From assembly GCF_010667685.1 (NCBI RefSeq), contig NZ_WHZW01000011.1, forward strand, positions 1-64,000: a stretch of 64,000 bases of DNA. Reading direction: 5' to 3'. The translations under genes were made by a program, and so were the position numbers. Below, in pieces: positions 16,310 to 28,377 of the stretch (position 1 is its first letter; every line of letters starts with the position of its first letter). Source of the stretch: Bifidobacterium aerophilum. Its GTDB lineage: Bacteria; Actinomycetota; Actinomycetes; Actinomycetales; Bifidobacteriaceae. The notes under the pieces are model-generated. The model made no database searches, was not told the origin of the DNA, and saw nothing but the letters and a program-made list of their open reading frames with translations.

Positions 16310-19222
16310 ATGGCACGTACAGCATCCTCCAGCAAGAAAACCACGTCTTCGAACAACGACGCGTCGGCGCGTGACGGCGATACGCGGGTCGACCTGTCAT
16401 CCGAGCCGCTCGGCAAGAAGATCCTGCTCGCCGTTCCCCGTGCGATCGGTTCCGCGGTCCGGGCCGTCGGCGGCGTGGGGGAGTACGATCCGATGTATCG
16501 CCGCGACGGCCTGTGCTTCCTGATGCTGGTGCTGGCGATCTGCTTCTGCGCGTCCGAATGGTTCCGCGTCAACGGCGCGCTCGGACGGCTGCTGCATGCC
16601 GTAGCGGCCGGCCTGTTCGGCGTGATGAGCGTGATCGTGCCGGTGCTGCTTGTTCTGGTGGCGGTCAGGCTGATGCGCAATTCGGGCAAGCATTCCGACA
16701 ATCCTCGCGTCGTGACCGGATGGGTGCTGCTGCTGTGGTCGATCTGCTCGATCATCGACGTGGCCGTCGCCGCCGATACGCCGGGCTTCGACATCGCGCT
16801 GCTGCAACGGGCCGGCGGCCTGTTCGGCTTCGTGCTCGGCTCGCCGTTGGCATGGGGACTTTCCGACGTGTTCGCCATCATCGTGTTCGTGGTCGTCGCC
16901 CTGTTTTCGCTGCTGATGATCACACGCACCCATGTGACCGAACTGCCGGACAACCTGCGTGCGCTGCGTGACCGTATCCAAGGCGGCTCGGCGCCCGGGA
17001 AAAGCGAAGGGCGGAACGACGCCGACCGTTTCCCCAATGAGGTGCGGATCGGCGACGACACGCTCGCGTTCGCCGAGGGCGTTCCCTCCCACGATGGTTC
17101 GGACGGCTCGGATGGGAACACGAAGGCCGCCGGCACGTCCGGAGCGTGGGGATTCCTGTCGCGTCTGTTCGGACGCCATCGCGGCGACGAAGACCATTCC
17201 CTGGACCGTTATGCAGGGGATGACCCGTTCATTCATGCGGCCGACCGGCATGGCGAGGCCGCGGAAACCTCGCTGATCGATCACGCCGCCGCGGTGCCGA
17301 CGAGAACCGTGTCGTCGGGAGAGCATGGCGTCGGCGCATACGGTTACGGATACGACGCCGATGGCGACGATCGCACCGTCGCGCAACCCGTGGCGGACGG
17401 GCATGGCGGGGAAACGGATACCGTCGCCGCCCCCGTACGTACGGTCAGCAGCGTGCCCCCGCAGCGTACCACGGTCATGCCGCTCGGCGGCGTGCCGGCT
17501 GCGGGTTCCGACCCATGGGCCGGCATCGGACGCGACGGTACCGCGTCGATGCCGGCGGTGTCCGCCGCCCCGGCCGCGGACGGCGACCAGACGATGGCCG
17601 TGCAGCCGACCGTCGACCCGGTCACCGGCGAAGTCCTCGACGACGGGGAAGCGGGCGGGACCTCCCCGGCCGACGCGGCCCGGGCCGATGCCGGACGCCC
17701 CTACCAGCTTCCCGACCTCGGCATTCTTGCCAAGGGGCAGCCGCACGCCGCGCGCACTCCGGCCAACGACAACGTCATCCGCGCCCTGACCAACACGTTC
17801 CAGCAGTTCAACGTCGACGCGAAGGTCGTCGGCTTCCTGCGCGGCCCCTCGGTCACCCAGTACGAGGTCGAACTCGGCCCCGGAGTCAAGGTCGAAAAGG
17901 TCACCAACCTGCAGAAGAACATCGCCTACGCGGTGGCAAGCTCCGACGTACGCATCCTCTCTCCGATCCCCGGCAAATCGGCCATCGGCATCGAGATCCC
18001 GAACGTCGACCGCGAGATCGTGCACCTGGGCGACGTGCTGCGCTCCGACAAGGCGATGAACGACCCGGCCCCGATGCTCACCGGCGTGGGCAAGGACGTC
18101 GAGGGCCATTTCGTGACCGCCGACCTGACCAAGATGCCGCATCTGCTCGTCGCGGGCGCGACCGGTTCCGGCAAGTCGAGCTTCATCAACTCGATGCTCA
18201 CCTCGCTGATCATGCGGGCCACCCCGGAACAGGTGCGCATGATCATGGTCGATCCCAAGCGCGTGGAACTGTCCGCATACGCCGGCATCCCGCATCTGCT
18301 CACGCCGATCATCACCGATCCGAAGAAGGCCGCGCAGGCGCTCGAATGGGTCGTCAAGGAAATGGATGCGCGCTATTCCGACCTCGAGTTCTTCGGGTTC
18401 CGTCACATCAAGGACTTCAACAAGGCCGTGCGCGAAGGCAAGGTGCATGCACCCGCCGGATCGCAGCGCAAGGTGGCCCCGTACCCGTACATCCTCGTGG
18501 TCGTCGACGAGATGGCCGACCTCATGATGGTCGCCAAGAACGACGTGGAAAGCTCCATCCAGCGCATCACACAGCTCGCGCGAGCCGCCGGCGTGCATCT
18601 CGTGCTCGCCACGCAGCGCCCGTCCGTCGACGTGGTCACCGGCCTGATCAAGGCCAACATCCCGTCCAGGCTGGCGTTCGCGACCTCGTCGGCCACCGAC
18701 TCGCGCGTCATCCTCGACACGACCGGCGCGGAAACGCTGATCGGCCAGGGCGACGCGCTGTTCCTGCCCATGGGACAGGCCAAACCGCTGCGCGTGCAGG
18801 GCTCGTGGGTGTCCGAATCGGAGATCCGCAAGGCCGTCGAGTTCGTACGCACCCAGCGAAAGCCCAGCTATCGAGAGGACATCGAGGAGATGGCCAAGGA
18901 GGCGGACAAGGCCGCCGTCGAACCTGACGAGGAGATCGGCGACGACATGGACGTGCTGCTGCAGGCCGCCGAACTGGTCGTCACCACGCAGTTCGGCTCC
19001 ACGTCGATGCTCCAGCGCAAGCTGCGCGTCGGCTTCGCCAAGGCCGGCCGTCTCATGGACCTGCTCGAATCGCGCGGCGTGGTCGGCCCGTCCGAGGGGT
19101 CGAAGGCGCGTCAGGTGCTCGTGCAGCCGCAGGACCTGCCCGCGGTACTCGCGTTCATCCGCGGCGAAACCAGCTCCATCCAGTCCGGAGCCTCCTCTCG
19201 TCAGGAACCGGGCGGCGAGTGA
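16310..19222 (+). CDS. ftsK: DNA translocase FtsK/SpoIIIE
   Basis: A 970-residue septum-located ATPase that pumps the chromosome ends into daughter cells and activates dimer resolution. About four membrane helices occupy residues 60-210. They are followed by a 270-residue low-complexity linker rich in Ala, Gly and Asp, then the RecA-like motor with Walker [11 protein letters not shown] near residue 618 and Walker B-like [12 protein letters not shown]. The C-terminal gamma winged helix ([24 protein letters not shown]) should read the chromosome polarity sequence. An in-frame ATG at 16301 exists, but the TAGAAT -10 box ends right before it, so the ATG at 16310 is preferred. pgsA follows on the same strand. 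Confidence 0.95.
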   Translation: MARTASSSKKTTSSNNDASARDGDTRVDLSSEPLGKKILLAVPRAIGSAVRAVGGVGEYDPMYRRDGLCFLMLVLAICFCASEWFRVNGALGRLLHAVAAGLFGVMSVIVPVLLVLVAVRLMRNSGKHSDNPRVVTGWVLLLWSICSIIDVAVAADTPGFDIALLQRAGGLFGFVLGSPLAWGLSDVFAIIVFVVVALFSLLMITRTHVTELPDNLRALRDRIQGGSAPGKSEGRNDADRFPNEVRIGDDTLAFAEGVPSHDGSDGSDGNTKAAGTSGAWGFLSRLFGRHRGDEDHSLDRYAGDDPFIHAADRHGEAAETSLIDHAAAVPTRTVSSGEHGVGAYGYGYDADGDDRTVAQPVADGHGGETDTVAAPVRTVSSVPPQRTTVMPLGGVPAAGSDPWAGIGRDGTASMPAVSAAPAADGDQTMAVQPTVDPVTGEVLDDGEAGGTSPADAARADAGRPYQLPDLGILAKGQPHAARTPANDNVIRALTNTFQQFNVDAKVVGFLRGPSVTQYEVELGPGVKVEKVTNLQKNIAYAVASSDVRILSPIPGKSAIGIEIPNVDREIVHLGDVLRSDKAMNDPAPMLTGVGKDVEGHFVTADLTKMPHLLVAGATGSGKSSFINSMLTSLIMRATPEQVRMIMVDPKRVELSAYAGIPHLLTPIITDPKKAAQALEWVVKEMDARYSDLEFFGFRHIKDFNKAVREGKVHAPAGSQRKVAPYPYILVVVDEMADLMMVAKNDVESSIQRITQLARAAGVHLVLATQRPSVDVVTGLIKANIPSRLAFATSSATDSRVILDTTGAETLIGQGDALFLPMGQAKPLRVQGSWVSESEIRKAVEFVRTQRKPSYREDIEEMAKEADKAAVEPDEEIGDDMDVLLQAAELVVTTQFGSTSMLQRKLRVGFAKAGRLMDLLESRGVVGPSEGSKARQVLVQPQDLPAVLAFIRGETSSIQSGASSRQEPGGE

Positions 19223-19272
19223 ACCCACGGCGAACACGCACGCAACATTCAGGCAAGGTAGAAACGTAAGGG

Positions 19273-19278
19273 TATGGT
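19273..19278 (+). promoter_or_regulatory. -10 box of leaderless pgsA promoter
   Basis: TATGGT starts 13 bases before the ATG at 19286. It overlaps the upstream in-frame ATG at 19274, arguing against that codon. Confidence 0.4.
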
Positions 19279-19285
19279 GAACGGT

Positions 19286-19957
19286 ATGGCTACCGATATG
19301 AAGGAACATCAGGAATCCAGGCAATCGTCGCTGCTGGACGGCTGGAACGCGCCGCCGAACCTCGTCACCTATTCACGCATCGTGCTGGTGGTGATCTTCC
19401 TCGGCCTGTACATCGCCGCGGGTCCGTGGGGCGTCAACAACTACGCGATGCGCTGGGCGGCCGCCATCCTGTTCATCGTCGCCGCCTCCACCGACAAGCT
19501 CGACGGATGGATGGCGCGCAAGTACAACCAAGTCACCGAACTCGGCAAGCTCATGGATCCGATCGCCGACAAGCTGCTCACCTGCGCGACGCTGATCGTG
19601 GCCGCGGCGTTCGGCGAACTCGGCCCGACGGTGCTCGGCTGGATCGTCGTGGCGCTGTTCCTCGTGCGCGAGATCGGCATCACCGTCATGCGGTTCTTCG
19701 TGATCGACACCGGCGGCAAGGTGATCGCCGCCGCATGGCCGGGCAAACTCAAGACCCTGTTCCAATGCATCGGCCTGGCGATGCTGATGCTGCCCTTCTG
19801 GCAGTTCGCGGCAGGCTCCGGCGACAACCCGATGTGGCTGACCGTGTACCTGTTCGTCACGTACTTGATGATCTACGTGGCATTGGTGCTATGCCTGTAC
19901 TCGGGCGGCGTGTACCTGGCGAACACGTTACGCGGGCGCAAGGGCGGATCTCGATGA
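19286..19957 (+). CDS. pgsA: CDP-diacylglycerol-glycerol-3-phosphate 3-phosphatidyltransferase
   Basis: A 223-residue membrane enzyme making phosphatidylglycerol phosphate, the first step to phosphatidylglycerol and cardiolipin. The CDP-alcohol phosphatidyltransferase signature D-x2-DG-x2-AR-x8-G-x3-D-x3-D is complete (DKLDGWMARK, then ELGKLMDPIAD). Several hydrophobic helices span the protein, and the last 20 residues are basic. Another ATG lies at 19274. Neither has a ribosome site, and a TATGGT box 13 bases before 19286 favours a leaderless start there. A terminator follows five bases after the stop codon. This pgsA-cinA-clgR-recA order is typical of actinobacteria. Confidence 0.94.
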   Translation: MATDMKEHQESRQSSLLDGWNAPPNLVTYSRIVLVVIFLGLYIAAGPWGVNNYAMRWAAAILFIVAASTDKLDGWMARKYNQVTELGKLMDPIADKLLTCATLIVAAAFGELGPTVLGWIVVALFLVREIGITVMRFFVIDTGGKVIAAAWPGKLKTLFQCIGLAMLMLPFWQFAAGSGDNPMWLTVYLFVTYLMIYVALVLCLYSGGVYLANTLRGRKGGSR

Positions 19958-19961
19958 CGAC

Positions 19962-19991
19962 ACGGCTTCCCGACACGGGAAGCCGTTTTTT
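19962..19991 (+). terminator. Terminator after pgsA
   Basis: An 11-bp perfect stem, ACGGCTTCCCG with CGGGAAGCCGT, a three-base loop and a run of T. Confidence 0.9.
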
Positions 19992-20034
19992 GATGGCTAC
20001 ATACCGGTTTGACCGGGAAGACAAGGAGAGGAAT

Positions 20035-20601
20035 ATGACCGTGACGGCTGATGACATCGACGAACGGCGCGACGCGATAGCCGCGAAAACACTGAACGAA
20101 TGCCGCGACAGGGGATTGAAGATCGCGGCTGCCGAGTCGCTTACCGGCGGGCTGCTCGCCGACGCGTTCGTGCGCATACCCGGCGCATCGGATGTCCTGC
20201 TCGGCTCCGCCGTCACCTATGACATCAACGCCAAGGCGACGGTGCTCGGCGTGGATCGGGCGCTGCTGGAACGAGAGGGCGCCGTCCATCCCGAAGTGGC
20301 CCGGCAGATGGCCTCGGCGACCGCCGAACTATACGATCAGCCACAATATCGCGGTCTTGTGATCGGGCTGTCGACCACGGGCGTGGCGGGACCCGGTCCG
20401 GATGGCGACAAGCCGGCCGGTCTGGTGTACATCGGGCTGTCCATGCCGTCGGACGACGGACGGCGGTCCGGGCGGCGCACCATCGCCCGCGAGCTGCACC
20501 TCGCCGGAGACAGGCCCCGGGTTCGGCGATTGACCGTACTGCGGGTACTGGAAGCGTTGGACGACGTGCTGGCCGATCGAGGTTCGCTCGGCGCCCGCTG
20601 A
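20035..20601 (+). CDS. cinA: CinA family protein (nicotinamide-nucleotide amidohydrolase)
   Basis: A 188-residue protein equal to the C-terminal domain of CinA. It lacks the N-terminal MoCF-like domain of long CinA, as in E. coli PncC. It should deamidate nicotinamide mononucleotide to nicotinate mononucleotide in NAD salvage. Family motifs visible are AAAESLTGGLLADAFVRIPG, GSAVTYD and STTGVAGPGPDGDKPAGLVYIG. An AAGGAGAGGA ribosome site supports the ATG at 20035, although the frame stays open 600 bases further upstream across pgsA. The gene follows the pgsA terminator and precedes clgR. Confidence 0.92.
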   Translation: MTVTADDIDERRDAIAAKTLNECRDRGLKIAAAESLTGGLLADAFVRIPGASDVLLGSAVTYDINAKATVLGVDRALLEREGAVHPEVARQMASATAELYDQPQYRGLVIGLSTTGVAGPGPDGDKPAGLVYIGLSMPSDDGRRSGRRTIARELHLAGDRPRVRRLTVLRVLEALDDVLADRGSLGAR

Positions 20602-20700
20602 ACAACGTCGTTCGTCGTCGCTTGCCCGGCGCCCGATCGGACGATCCAGCGAAACCTGTGCGGATTCACAGCGACTTTTCAGGAATAAACCCCGCCCTTT

Positions 20701-20724
20701 GGTGTTGAAGGTAATGGAAACACC
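20701..20724. promoter_or_regulatory. Inverted repeat in the clgR promoter region
   Basis: GGTGTT (20701-20706) and AACACC (20719-20724) are separated by 12 bases, about 25 bases before the clgR start. It may be an operator, possibly for ClgR itself; this is inference. Confidence 0.35.
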
Positions 20725-20748
20725 GACGAACGCATAAGGAGGGTTGCG

Positions 20749-21261
20749 ATGGAAACGATGACCCGTACCACCGAAACGACGAACGTGCAGGAGCTCAGTC
20801 CCGTGGCCGCGCGGCCGGGAAGCGCCCGCATGCGCTCCCTGACCCCGGCCCAGCGCCGTGCGGTGATGTTCGCCCAGCAGCAGGTGCTGGCGGCGAAGGC
20901 CGCGAAGAAGGCCAAGGATGAGCGTCAGGCGGCGCTCAGCCGTATGTGGCAGGAGGAGGACGCGCCCCAGCCGCGCGCCCATGCCGTGGCGCGCGCGCAG
21001 GAGACGACGGGGGAGCCGCGTGACGTGTCGTTGCGCGAGGCCATCGGCCATGTCCTGCGCGAGCTGCGCACGCGTGACCGCAAGACGTTGCGCGAAGTGA
21101 GCGAGAAGGCCGGGGTGTCGCTCGGATACCTGTCAGAGGTCGAACGGGGGCAGAAGGAGGCCAGCTCCGAACTGCTCAGCTCGATCGCCGAATCGTTGGG
21201 GGTCAGCACGCCGCAAATGCTGCGCATGGTGGCCGATTATCTGGAATCGCTGGAAGCATAG
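20749..21261 (+). CDS. clgR: XRE-family regulator ClgR (Clp gene regulator)
   Basis: A 170-residue transcription activator. Its XRE helix-turn-helix spans about residues 95-155 ([31 protein letters not shown]), followed by the short C-terminal helix [17 protein letters not shown] typical of ClgR. In actinobacteria ClgR turns on clp protease genes under proteotoxic stress and is itself degraded by Clp. The 90-residue N-terminus is longer than usual and Ala/Arg/Gln-rich, without a recognised domain. An AAGGAGGG ribosome site lies before the ATG. Its place between cinA and DUF3046/recA is the conserved actinobacterial one. The GGTGTT/AACACC repeat upstream could be an autoregulatory site. Confidence 0.9.
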   Translation: METMTRTTETTNVQELSPVAARPGSARMRSLTPAQRRAVMFAQQQVLAAKAAKKAKDERQAALSRMWQEEDAPQPRAHAVARAQETTGEPRDVSLREAIGHVLRELRTRDRKTLREVSEKAGVSLGYLSEVERGQKEASSELLSSIAESLGVSTPQMLRMVADYLESLEA

Positions 21262-21284
21262 GATCCGAGGCTTTCTCTTGTATG

Positions 21285-21317
21285 CGGCGGCGCCCGTTGG
21301 ATTGGGCGTCGCCGTTT
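21285..21317 (+). terminator. Terminator after clgR
   Basis: CGGCGGCGCCC pairs with GGGCGTCGCCG (one G-T pair), followed by a short T run. Confidence 0.7.
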
Positions 21318-21335
21318 CGCGTTGTGCCGGTGCGA

Positions 21336-21341
21336 TAGACT
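21336..21341 (+). promoter_or_regulatory. -10 box of leaderless DUF3046 gene
   Basis: TAGACT starts 13 bases before the GTG at 21349. Confidence 0.55.
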
Positions 21342-21348
21342 GTGGCTC

Positions 21349-21594
21349 GTGCGAGAACGGGAATTCTGGGAATTGCTTGAGGAAGTGTTCGGACGGGGCT
21401 ACGGGCGTAGTTTGGCCCGTGACCAAAGGCTGGACCGGCTTGGAGGCGTGAGCGCGGCGCAGGCATTGGAACGTGGCGAGGAGCCGCGGGTGGTGTGGAA
21501 CGTGCTGTGCGATCACATGGATGTTCCTGACTTCCGGCGGTGGGGCCGCGATCACGCGGCGCCTCCGATGCCCGCGCGTTTCGACGAGAAATAG
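21349..21594 (+). CDS. DUF3046 family protein
   Basis: An 81-residue conserved actinobacterial protein with no known function. The family pattern is clear: EFWELLEEVFG at the start, then SLARDQRLDRLGGVSAAQAL and VWNVLCDHMDVP. It is all-helical by appearance, with no signal or membrane segment. The GTG at 21349 fits the start of the family and has TAGACT 13 bases upstream. An ATG at 21322 would fall within the terminator-promoter region. It sits in the conserved slot just before recA, but recA has its own SOS promoter, so coupling is doubtful. Confidence 0.85.
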   Translation: MREREFWELLEEVFGRGYGRSLARDQRLDRLGGVSAAQALERGEEPRVVWNVLCDHMDVPDFRRWGRDHAAPPMPARFDEK

Positions 21595-21626
21595 GGAATG
21601 CCGTCGGCGTGTCTTGGAATGCAAGT

Positions 21627-21656
21627 CGAACAAATGTTCGCGCCTGCGGATATAGT
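21627..21656 (+). promoter_or_regulatory. LexA (SOS) box and -10 of recA
   Basis: The palindrome CGAACAAATGTTCG occupies 21627-21640, a clear match to the actinobacterial SOS box. TATAGT starts at 21651, 12 bases after the GAAC-N4-GTTC core. The transcript would have a leader of about 190 bases before recA. Confidence 0.85.
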
Positions 21657-21854
21657 TGTCCACATTGGCACCATGTCATCGGATGCGGTGCCGGATACGT
21701 GCAGACTACGGGAATCGTTGCGCTGACTGGGATCGGGCATGGCTCGACACGTCCCGGGCGGACCGTTCGACCACATAGGCCGATCCGGGTTGCCCGGGCG
21801 TCGCGCGTCCGGTAGCGTGAGGGCACACCGGCATCACAGTGAAGGAGAACCATC

Positions 21855-23003
21855 ATGGCACAGCAGGCGAAACAGCCGGCGAAACAGCCGGACAACGGCA
21901 AGCCAGGTCTTGATCCACGGCGTCAGGCGGCGTTGGACACCGCGCTTGCGCAAGTCGAGAAAAGCTTCGGCAAAGGTTCCGCGATGCGTCTGGGCGATCG
22001 CCCGGAACAGAACGTGGAGGTCATTCCGACCGGATCCTTGGCCCTCGACATGGCGCTGGGCATCGGAGGCCTGCCGAAGGGGCGCATCGTCGAGATCTAC
22101 GGTCCGGAATCCTCCGGCAAGACCACGCTCGCCCTGCACGTGGTCGCCAATGCGCAGAAGGCCGGCGGCGTGGCCGCGTTCATCGACGCGGAACATGCGC
22201 TGGATCCGGTCTATGCGCGCAAACTCGGCGTCGATACCGACTCCCTCATCGTCTCCCAGCCGGACAACGGCGAGCAGGCTCTGGAAATCGCCGACATGCT
22301 CATCCGCTCCGGCGCGCTCGACGTGATCGTCGTCGACTCGGTCGCGGCTCTGGTGCCCAAGGCAGAAATCGAAGGCGACATGGGGGACAGCCACGTCGGC
22401 CTTCAGGCCAGGCTCATGAGCCAGGCGCTGCGCAAGATGACCGGCGCGCTCGCCCAGGCGGGCACGACCGCGATCTTCATCAACCAGCTGCGCGAGAAGA
22501 TCGGCGTGTTTTTCGGAAGCCCTGAAACCACCACCGGCGGCAAGGCTCTGAAGTTCTACTCCTCCGTGCGTCTCGACATCCGTCGCATCCAGACCATCAA
22601 GGTGGGCGACGAGGCCGTCGGCAACCGCACCAAGGTCAAGGTCGTCAAGAACAAGATGGCGCCGCCCTTCAAGTCCGCCGAATTCGACGTGTTGTACGGC
22701 GAGGGCATCTCTACCGAAGGTTCCGTGCTGGACATGGCGTTGCAGTGCAACGTGGTCAAGAAATCCGGCTCCTGGTTCACCTATGAGGGCGACCAGCTGG
22801 GACAGGGCCGCGAGAACGTACGCAAGTTCCTCAAGGACAACCCGGCCGTCACCGAGGAGATCGAAAACAAGGTAAAGGTCGCGTTCGGCCTAATCCCGCC
22901 CGAAGACCAGTTCGCGGAAGAACCGGAGTCCGACGGGACCGCCGCGGAGCCGGCCGTCGAGGACAAGGCCGCCAAGGCCTCCAAGGACGCGGCGAAGGCA
23001 TGA
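21855..23003 (+). CDS. recA: Recombinase RecA
   Basis: A 382-residue ATPase that forms filaments on single-stranded DNA, drives strand exchange and triggers LexA self-cleavage. Walker A GPESSGKT is at residues 83-90. The loops and signature [14 protein letters not shown] are intact, and the C-terminal 50 residues are acidic and Ala-rich. The N-terminus carries a double KQPAKQP repeat. A GAAGGAG ribosome site precedes the ATG. Control is by the SOS box at 21627. recX starts inside its stop codon (ATGA overlap at 23000), giving translational coupling with its own inhibitor. Confidence 0.98.
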   Translation: MAQQAKQPAKQPDNGKPGLDPRRQAALDTALAQVEKSFGKGSAMRLGDRPEQNVEVIPTGSLALDMALGIGGLPKGRIVEIYGPESSGKTTLALHVVANAQKAGGVAAFIDAEHALDPVYARKLGVDTDSLIVSQPDNGEQALEIADMLIRSGALDVIVVDSVAALVPKAEIEGDMGDSHVGLQARLMSQALRKMTGALAQAGTTAIFINQLREKIGVFFGSPETTTGGKALKFYSSVRLDIRRIQTIKVGDEAVGNRTKVKVVKNKMAPPFKSAEFDVLYGEGISTEGSVLDMALQCNVVKKSGSWFTYEGDQLGQGRENVRKFLKDNPAVTEEIENKVKVAFGLIPPEDQFAEEPESDGTAAEPAVEDKAAKASKDAAKA

Positions 23004-23686
23004 TCAGCGCCGAGGAATTTCTGGTCCGGCACCCTGTACGGATGCCGGACCGGACTTCCGTCGTCGGGAACCGTAACGACCGCGCTCCCGACATATCGGA
23101 TACGTCGCCCCGTAGCGCGCGAGACGCGAGTGGCGGGACGGGCGACGATGTCATGTCCGAATCCCGTGATCGCGGATTGCCGCGGAGACGCGCCACGTCT
23201 TTCGCGGCGCGTCAGGCCGCACCGGAGGATCCCTCGGACGCCGACGAATGCCGTGAGGCCGCGTTGCGTCTGCTCGATGCGGCGCCGCGCTCGTCCGGCG
23301 CGCTGCGCGAACGATTGCTGGACAAGGGGTATGACGGTGAAACCGTCGATGCGGTGATCGAGCGTCTGATCGAAGTGAACCTTCTGGATGATGAGTACTA
23401 CGCGCGATCGGCGGTCAGATACTGCACGGAGCGGCTCATGGGAGCGCGGGGCGCGTTCATGGAACTGCTGCGCAAGGGCGTTGACCGGGATGCCGCACGC
23501 AGGGCGGTCGACGAGGCGGATGCGCGGGGCGTGTTCGAGGAGTCGGCGTGGGAGCTCGGACGCCGCTATGCGCGCAAGACCGAGGGCATGGAGCCGAACA
23601 GGCGCAGGCAACGCTTCTGGTCGGCCGGAGGACGCAAGGGACACGATCCCGAAACGCTGCGCCGAGTGGCCCAGGAGCTGCTGTAG
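23000..23686 (+). CDS. recX: Regulatory protein RecX
   Basis: A 228-residue protein that binds RecA filaments and damps their activity. Three-helix RecX repeats begin at about residue 80 ([30 protein letters not shown]), with the second repeat at [15 protein letters not shown]. The first 75 residues are an unconserved, Arg/Asp-rich extension. The ATG at 23000 overlaps the recA stop codon by four bases; a later ATG at 23150 would remove most of the extension and cannot be excluded. It ends the SOS-controlled recA-recX operon, followed by a two-way hairpin. Confidence 0.92.
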   Translation: MISAEEFLVRHPVRMPDRTSVVGNRNDRAPDISDTSPRSARDASGGTGDDVMSESRDRGLPRRRATSFAARQAAPEDPSDADECREAALRLLDAAPRSSGALRERLLDKGYDGETVDAVIERLIEVNLLDDEYYARSAVRYCTERLMGARGAFMELLRKGVDRDAARRAVDEADARGVFEESAWELGRRYARKTEGMEPNRRRQRFWSAGGRKGHDPETLRRVAQELL

Positions 23687-23694
23687 GCCAAGGA

Positions 23695-23740
23695 CCGATG
23701 TATGCCGTGATGGCCTCGTCGTCGTTGCGGCATACATCGG
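23695..23740. terminator. Two-way terminator between recX and rnpB
   Basis: A perfect 13-bp stem, CCGATGTATGCCG with CGGCATACATCGG, closes a 20-base loop between the convergent recX and rnpB transcripts. There is no T run on either side. Confidence 0.7.
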
Positions 23741-23770
23741 CATGGATGCGTGCCGGCATATGAACATGTG

Positions 23771-24146
23771 GGATGAGACCCCTCATACCCCGGGTTCTGT
23801 CATGCCGCAACGCGGCACGGATGGCCATCCATCTCGACCTGACGTCGCCGCCAGGCTCCAGCAGCCTACCCGAAGGCATCGGGCGAGCAGCCCTCGAACG
23901 CCTTCTGCTTGGCCTTGCTCCCGATGAGGCTTGCCATGCGGTCTTCCGTTACCGGAGACCCGGTGGTCTCTTACACCGCCGTTTCACCCTTACCGGTCCG
24001 AGGACCGGCGGTCTGTTCTCTGCTGCGCTATCTCTCAGGTCACCCTGGGCGGACGTTATCCGCCATCGTGCTCTATGGAGCCCGGAAGTTCCTCAGCCCG
24101 ATGTTCCGGTATGGGATCGGGCCGCGGCCATCAAGGGGTCTCAGCC
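23771..24146 (-). ncRNA. rnpB: RNase P RNA (bacterial class A)
   Basis: The catalytic RNA that matures the 5' ends of tRNAs. On the minus strand the order of conserved elements is right: GAGGAACTTCCGGGCTCC near the 5' end, CAGGGTGACCTGAGAG, GGTAAGGGTGAAACGG, GGTGTAAGAGACCACC, and GACAGAACCCGGGGTATGAG near the 3' end. The P1 helix can be drawn exactly: TGAGACCCCT at the 5' end (24143-24134) with AGGGGTCTCA at the 3' end (23783-23774). The usual GAGGAAAGUCC reads GAGGAACUUCC here, which is worth noting. A TATGAT -10 box lies 7-8 bases before the proposed 5' end. It diverges from hpf. No protein gene is credible in this 715-base gap. Confidence 0.93.
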
Positions 24147-24151
24147 GCACC

Positions 24152-24157
24152 ATCATA
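24152..24157 (-). promoter_or_regulatory. -10 box of rnpB
   Basis: TATGAT on the minus strand, 7-8 bases before the start of the P1 helix of RNase P RNA. Confidence 0.65.
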
Positions 24158-24320
24158 CACGATGCCGGGATCGCCGCGCCACGCGCGCCGCGCGGGCGTC
24201 GCGCCGGAGCGTGTGCGGCGCACACATGGCACCAATGCAACCACGGCGACGTTACGGTGACACGCAGAAAAGAAACATTATTCTTCGGGCGAGTTCCCCG
24301 CCGTTCACCGTTCGTTCGGC

Positions 24321-24326
24321 TACAAT
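24321..24326 (+). promoter_or_regulatory. -10 box of hpf
   Basis: TACAAT, giving a leader of about 70 bases with two small hairpins (GGCGAAGTCGCC and GCGGGTAGCACCGC) before an AGGAGG ribosome site. Confidence 0.55.
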
Positions 24327-24401
24327 AAAACATACCGACGGCGAAGTCGCCGCTCGGTCCGTCAAATAGCGGGTAGCACCGCTTGAGTCTAGGAGGTCCA
24401 C

Positions 24402-25061
24402 ATGGAAATCGTCGTTACCGGACGCCACACGCAGATCAAGCAGAAGTTCCGTGATGTCGTTGAAAGCAAGATGAATCGTGTGACCGCTATCGCCCCGGAC
24501 GCGCAGCGCGCGCAGATCGTGCTGACGCATGAGGGCAACCCGCGTCAGGCCGACACCGCCAAGCGCGTGGAAATCACCGTCATCGCCGGCCGTACCGTGG
24601 TGCGCGCCGAGGCGTCGAGCACCGACGAGTTCAGCGCGCTCGACATGGCGCTCGACAAGCTGACGCTCCGTCTGCGCCGCACCCGCGATCGCCGCAAGGA
24701 CCATCGTCGCGGCTACACGAACCCCGTTCCGGTCGACATGGGCGTCATCGAGCCCGAGGCCGAGGAGGAGACCGTCGAGGAAGAGCCGAACAACAGCCCG
24801 GCCGCCGCCGTCGCGTCCGATCTCGGCCCGGGCGAATCGGTCGAGGTGCAGGTCGGGGACACGCCGATCGTCATCCGCCGCAAGCTGCACATCGCCGAGC
24901 CGATGACCATCGACGAGGCCCTGTACGAGATGGAACTGATCGGACACGATTTCTTCCTGTTCGTGAACAAGGAAACCGGCCGTCCCTCGGTCGTGTACCA
25001 CCGTCACGGCTGGAGCTATGGCGTGTTCGAGATCGACACCCCGGAGAACGTCGCCAAGTGA
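24402..25061 (+). CDS. hpf: Long-form ribosome hibernation promoting factor
   Basis: A 219-residue protein that binds the 30S decoding site and pairs ribosomes into inactive 100S dimers in starvation. The N-terminal S30AE domain covers residues 1-105 (MEIVVTGRHTQIKQ, and LDMALDKLTLRLRRTRDRRKDHR). A 50-residue acidic linker leads to the C-terminal dimerisation domain (VRRKLHIAEPMTIDEALYEMELIGHDFFLFVNKETG, shortened here to its recognisable start and end). That second domain makes it the long form. AGGAGG lies eight bases before the ATG. A terminator separates it from secA, with which it is a usual actinobacterial neighbour. Confidence 0.95.
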   Translation: MEIVVTGRHTQIKQKFRDVVESKMNRVTAIAPDAQRAQIVLTHEGNPRQADTAKRVEITVIAGRTVVRAEASSTDEFSALDMALDKLTLRLRRTRDRRKDHRRGYTNPVPVDMGVIEPEAEEETVEEEPNNSPAAAVASDLGPGESVEVQVGDTPIVIRRKLHIAEPMTIDEALYEMELIGHDFFLFVNKETGRPSVVYHRHGWSYGVFEIDTPENVAK

Positions 25062-25139
25062 CGTCATCCGGCCTCTCCCGGCGACGCGCGCCGATGCGCC
25101 GACCGAGGCGGGGCATATGACCGACGCATAGGTCGCACA

Positions 25140-25171
25140 AGCCCATATGGGATGGCCCATATGGGCTTTTT
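25140..25171 (+). terminator. Terminator between hpf and secA
   Basis: A 12-bp perfect stem, AGCCCATATGGG with CCCATATGGGCT, a four-base loop and a T run. Confidence 0.92.
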
Positions 25172-25297
25172 CATGATATTCGTGAACAATGCATACAAAA
25201 ATCGGCGTGTTCGCGTAGTATGGACGAAGTTTATGCCCGATTGGCCTCAATCTGGGCTATGCTCGTTTACGGTAACGGACTCTATAGGGAGCGAAAC

Positions 25298-28216
<2,919 letters not shown>

Positions 28217-28250
28217 CCGGGATCCGGTAAGCGGCCTTCCGGTCCGATGA

Positions 28251-28282
28251 CGAAAAGCTCCCTGCGGGGAGCTTTTCGTTTT
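28251..28282 (+). terminator. Terminator after secA
   Basis: CGAAAAGCTCCC pairs with GGGAGCTTTTCG, loop TGCG, then TTTT. Confidence 0.9.
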
Positions 28283-28377
28283 GCTATATGGAAGATCGGG
28301 ATGACCGAAACGCCAGCTCGTTACAATGAACGGCGAGTACACACATAACGGCGCCGTTGAGCGCCAAGGAGGGCATC

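Noticed and set aside
16397-19324. A 975-codon open frame antisense to ftsK
   Set aside because: It is complementary to a well-supported gene, with no family motif and no ribosome site.
23773-24369. A 198-codon frame over rnpB
   Set aside because: The stretch is RNase P RNA on the other strand, with conserved elements and paired ends.
24328-24401. Riboswitch in the hpf leader
   Set aside because: There are only two small hairpins and no conserved aptamer core.
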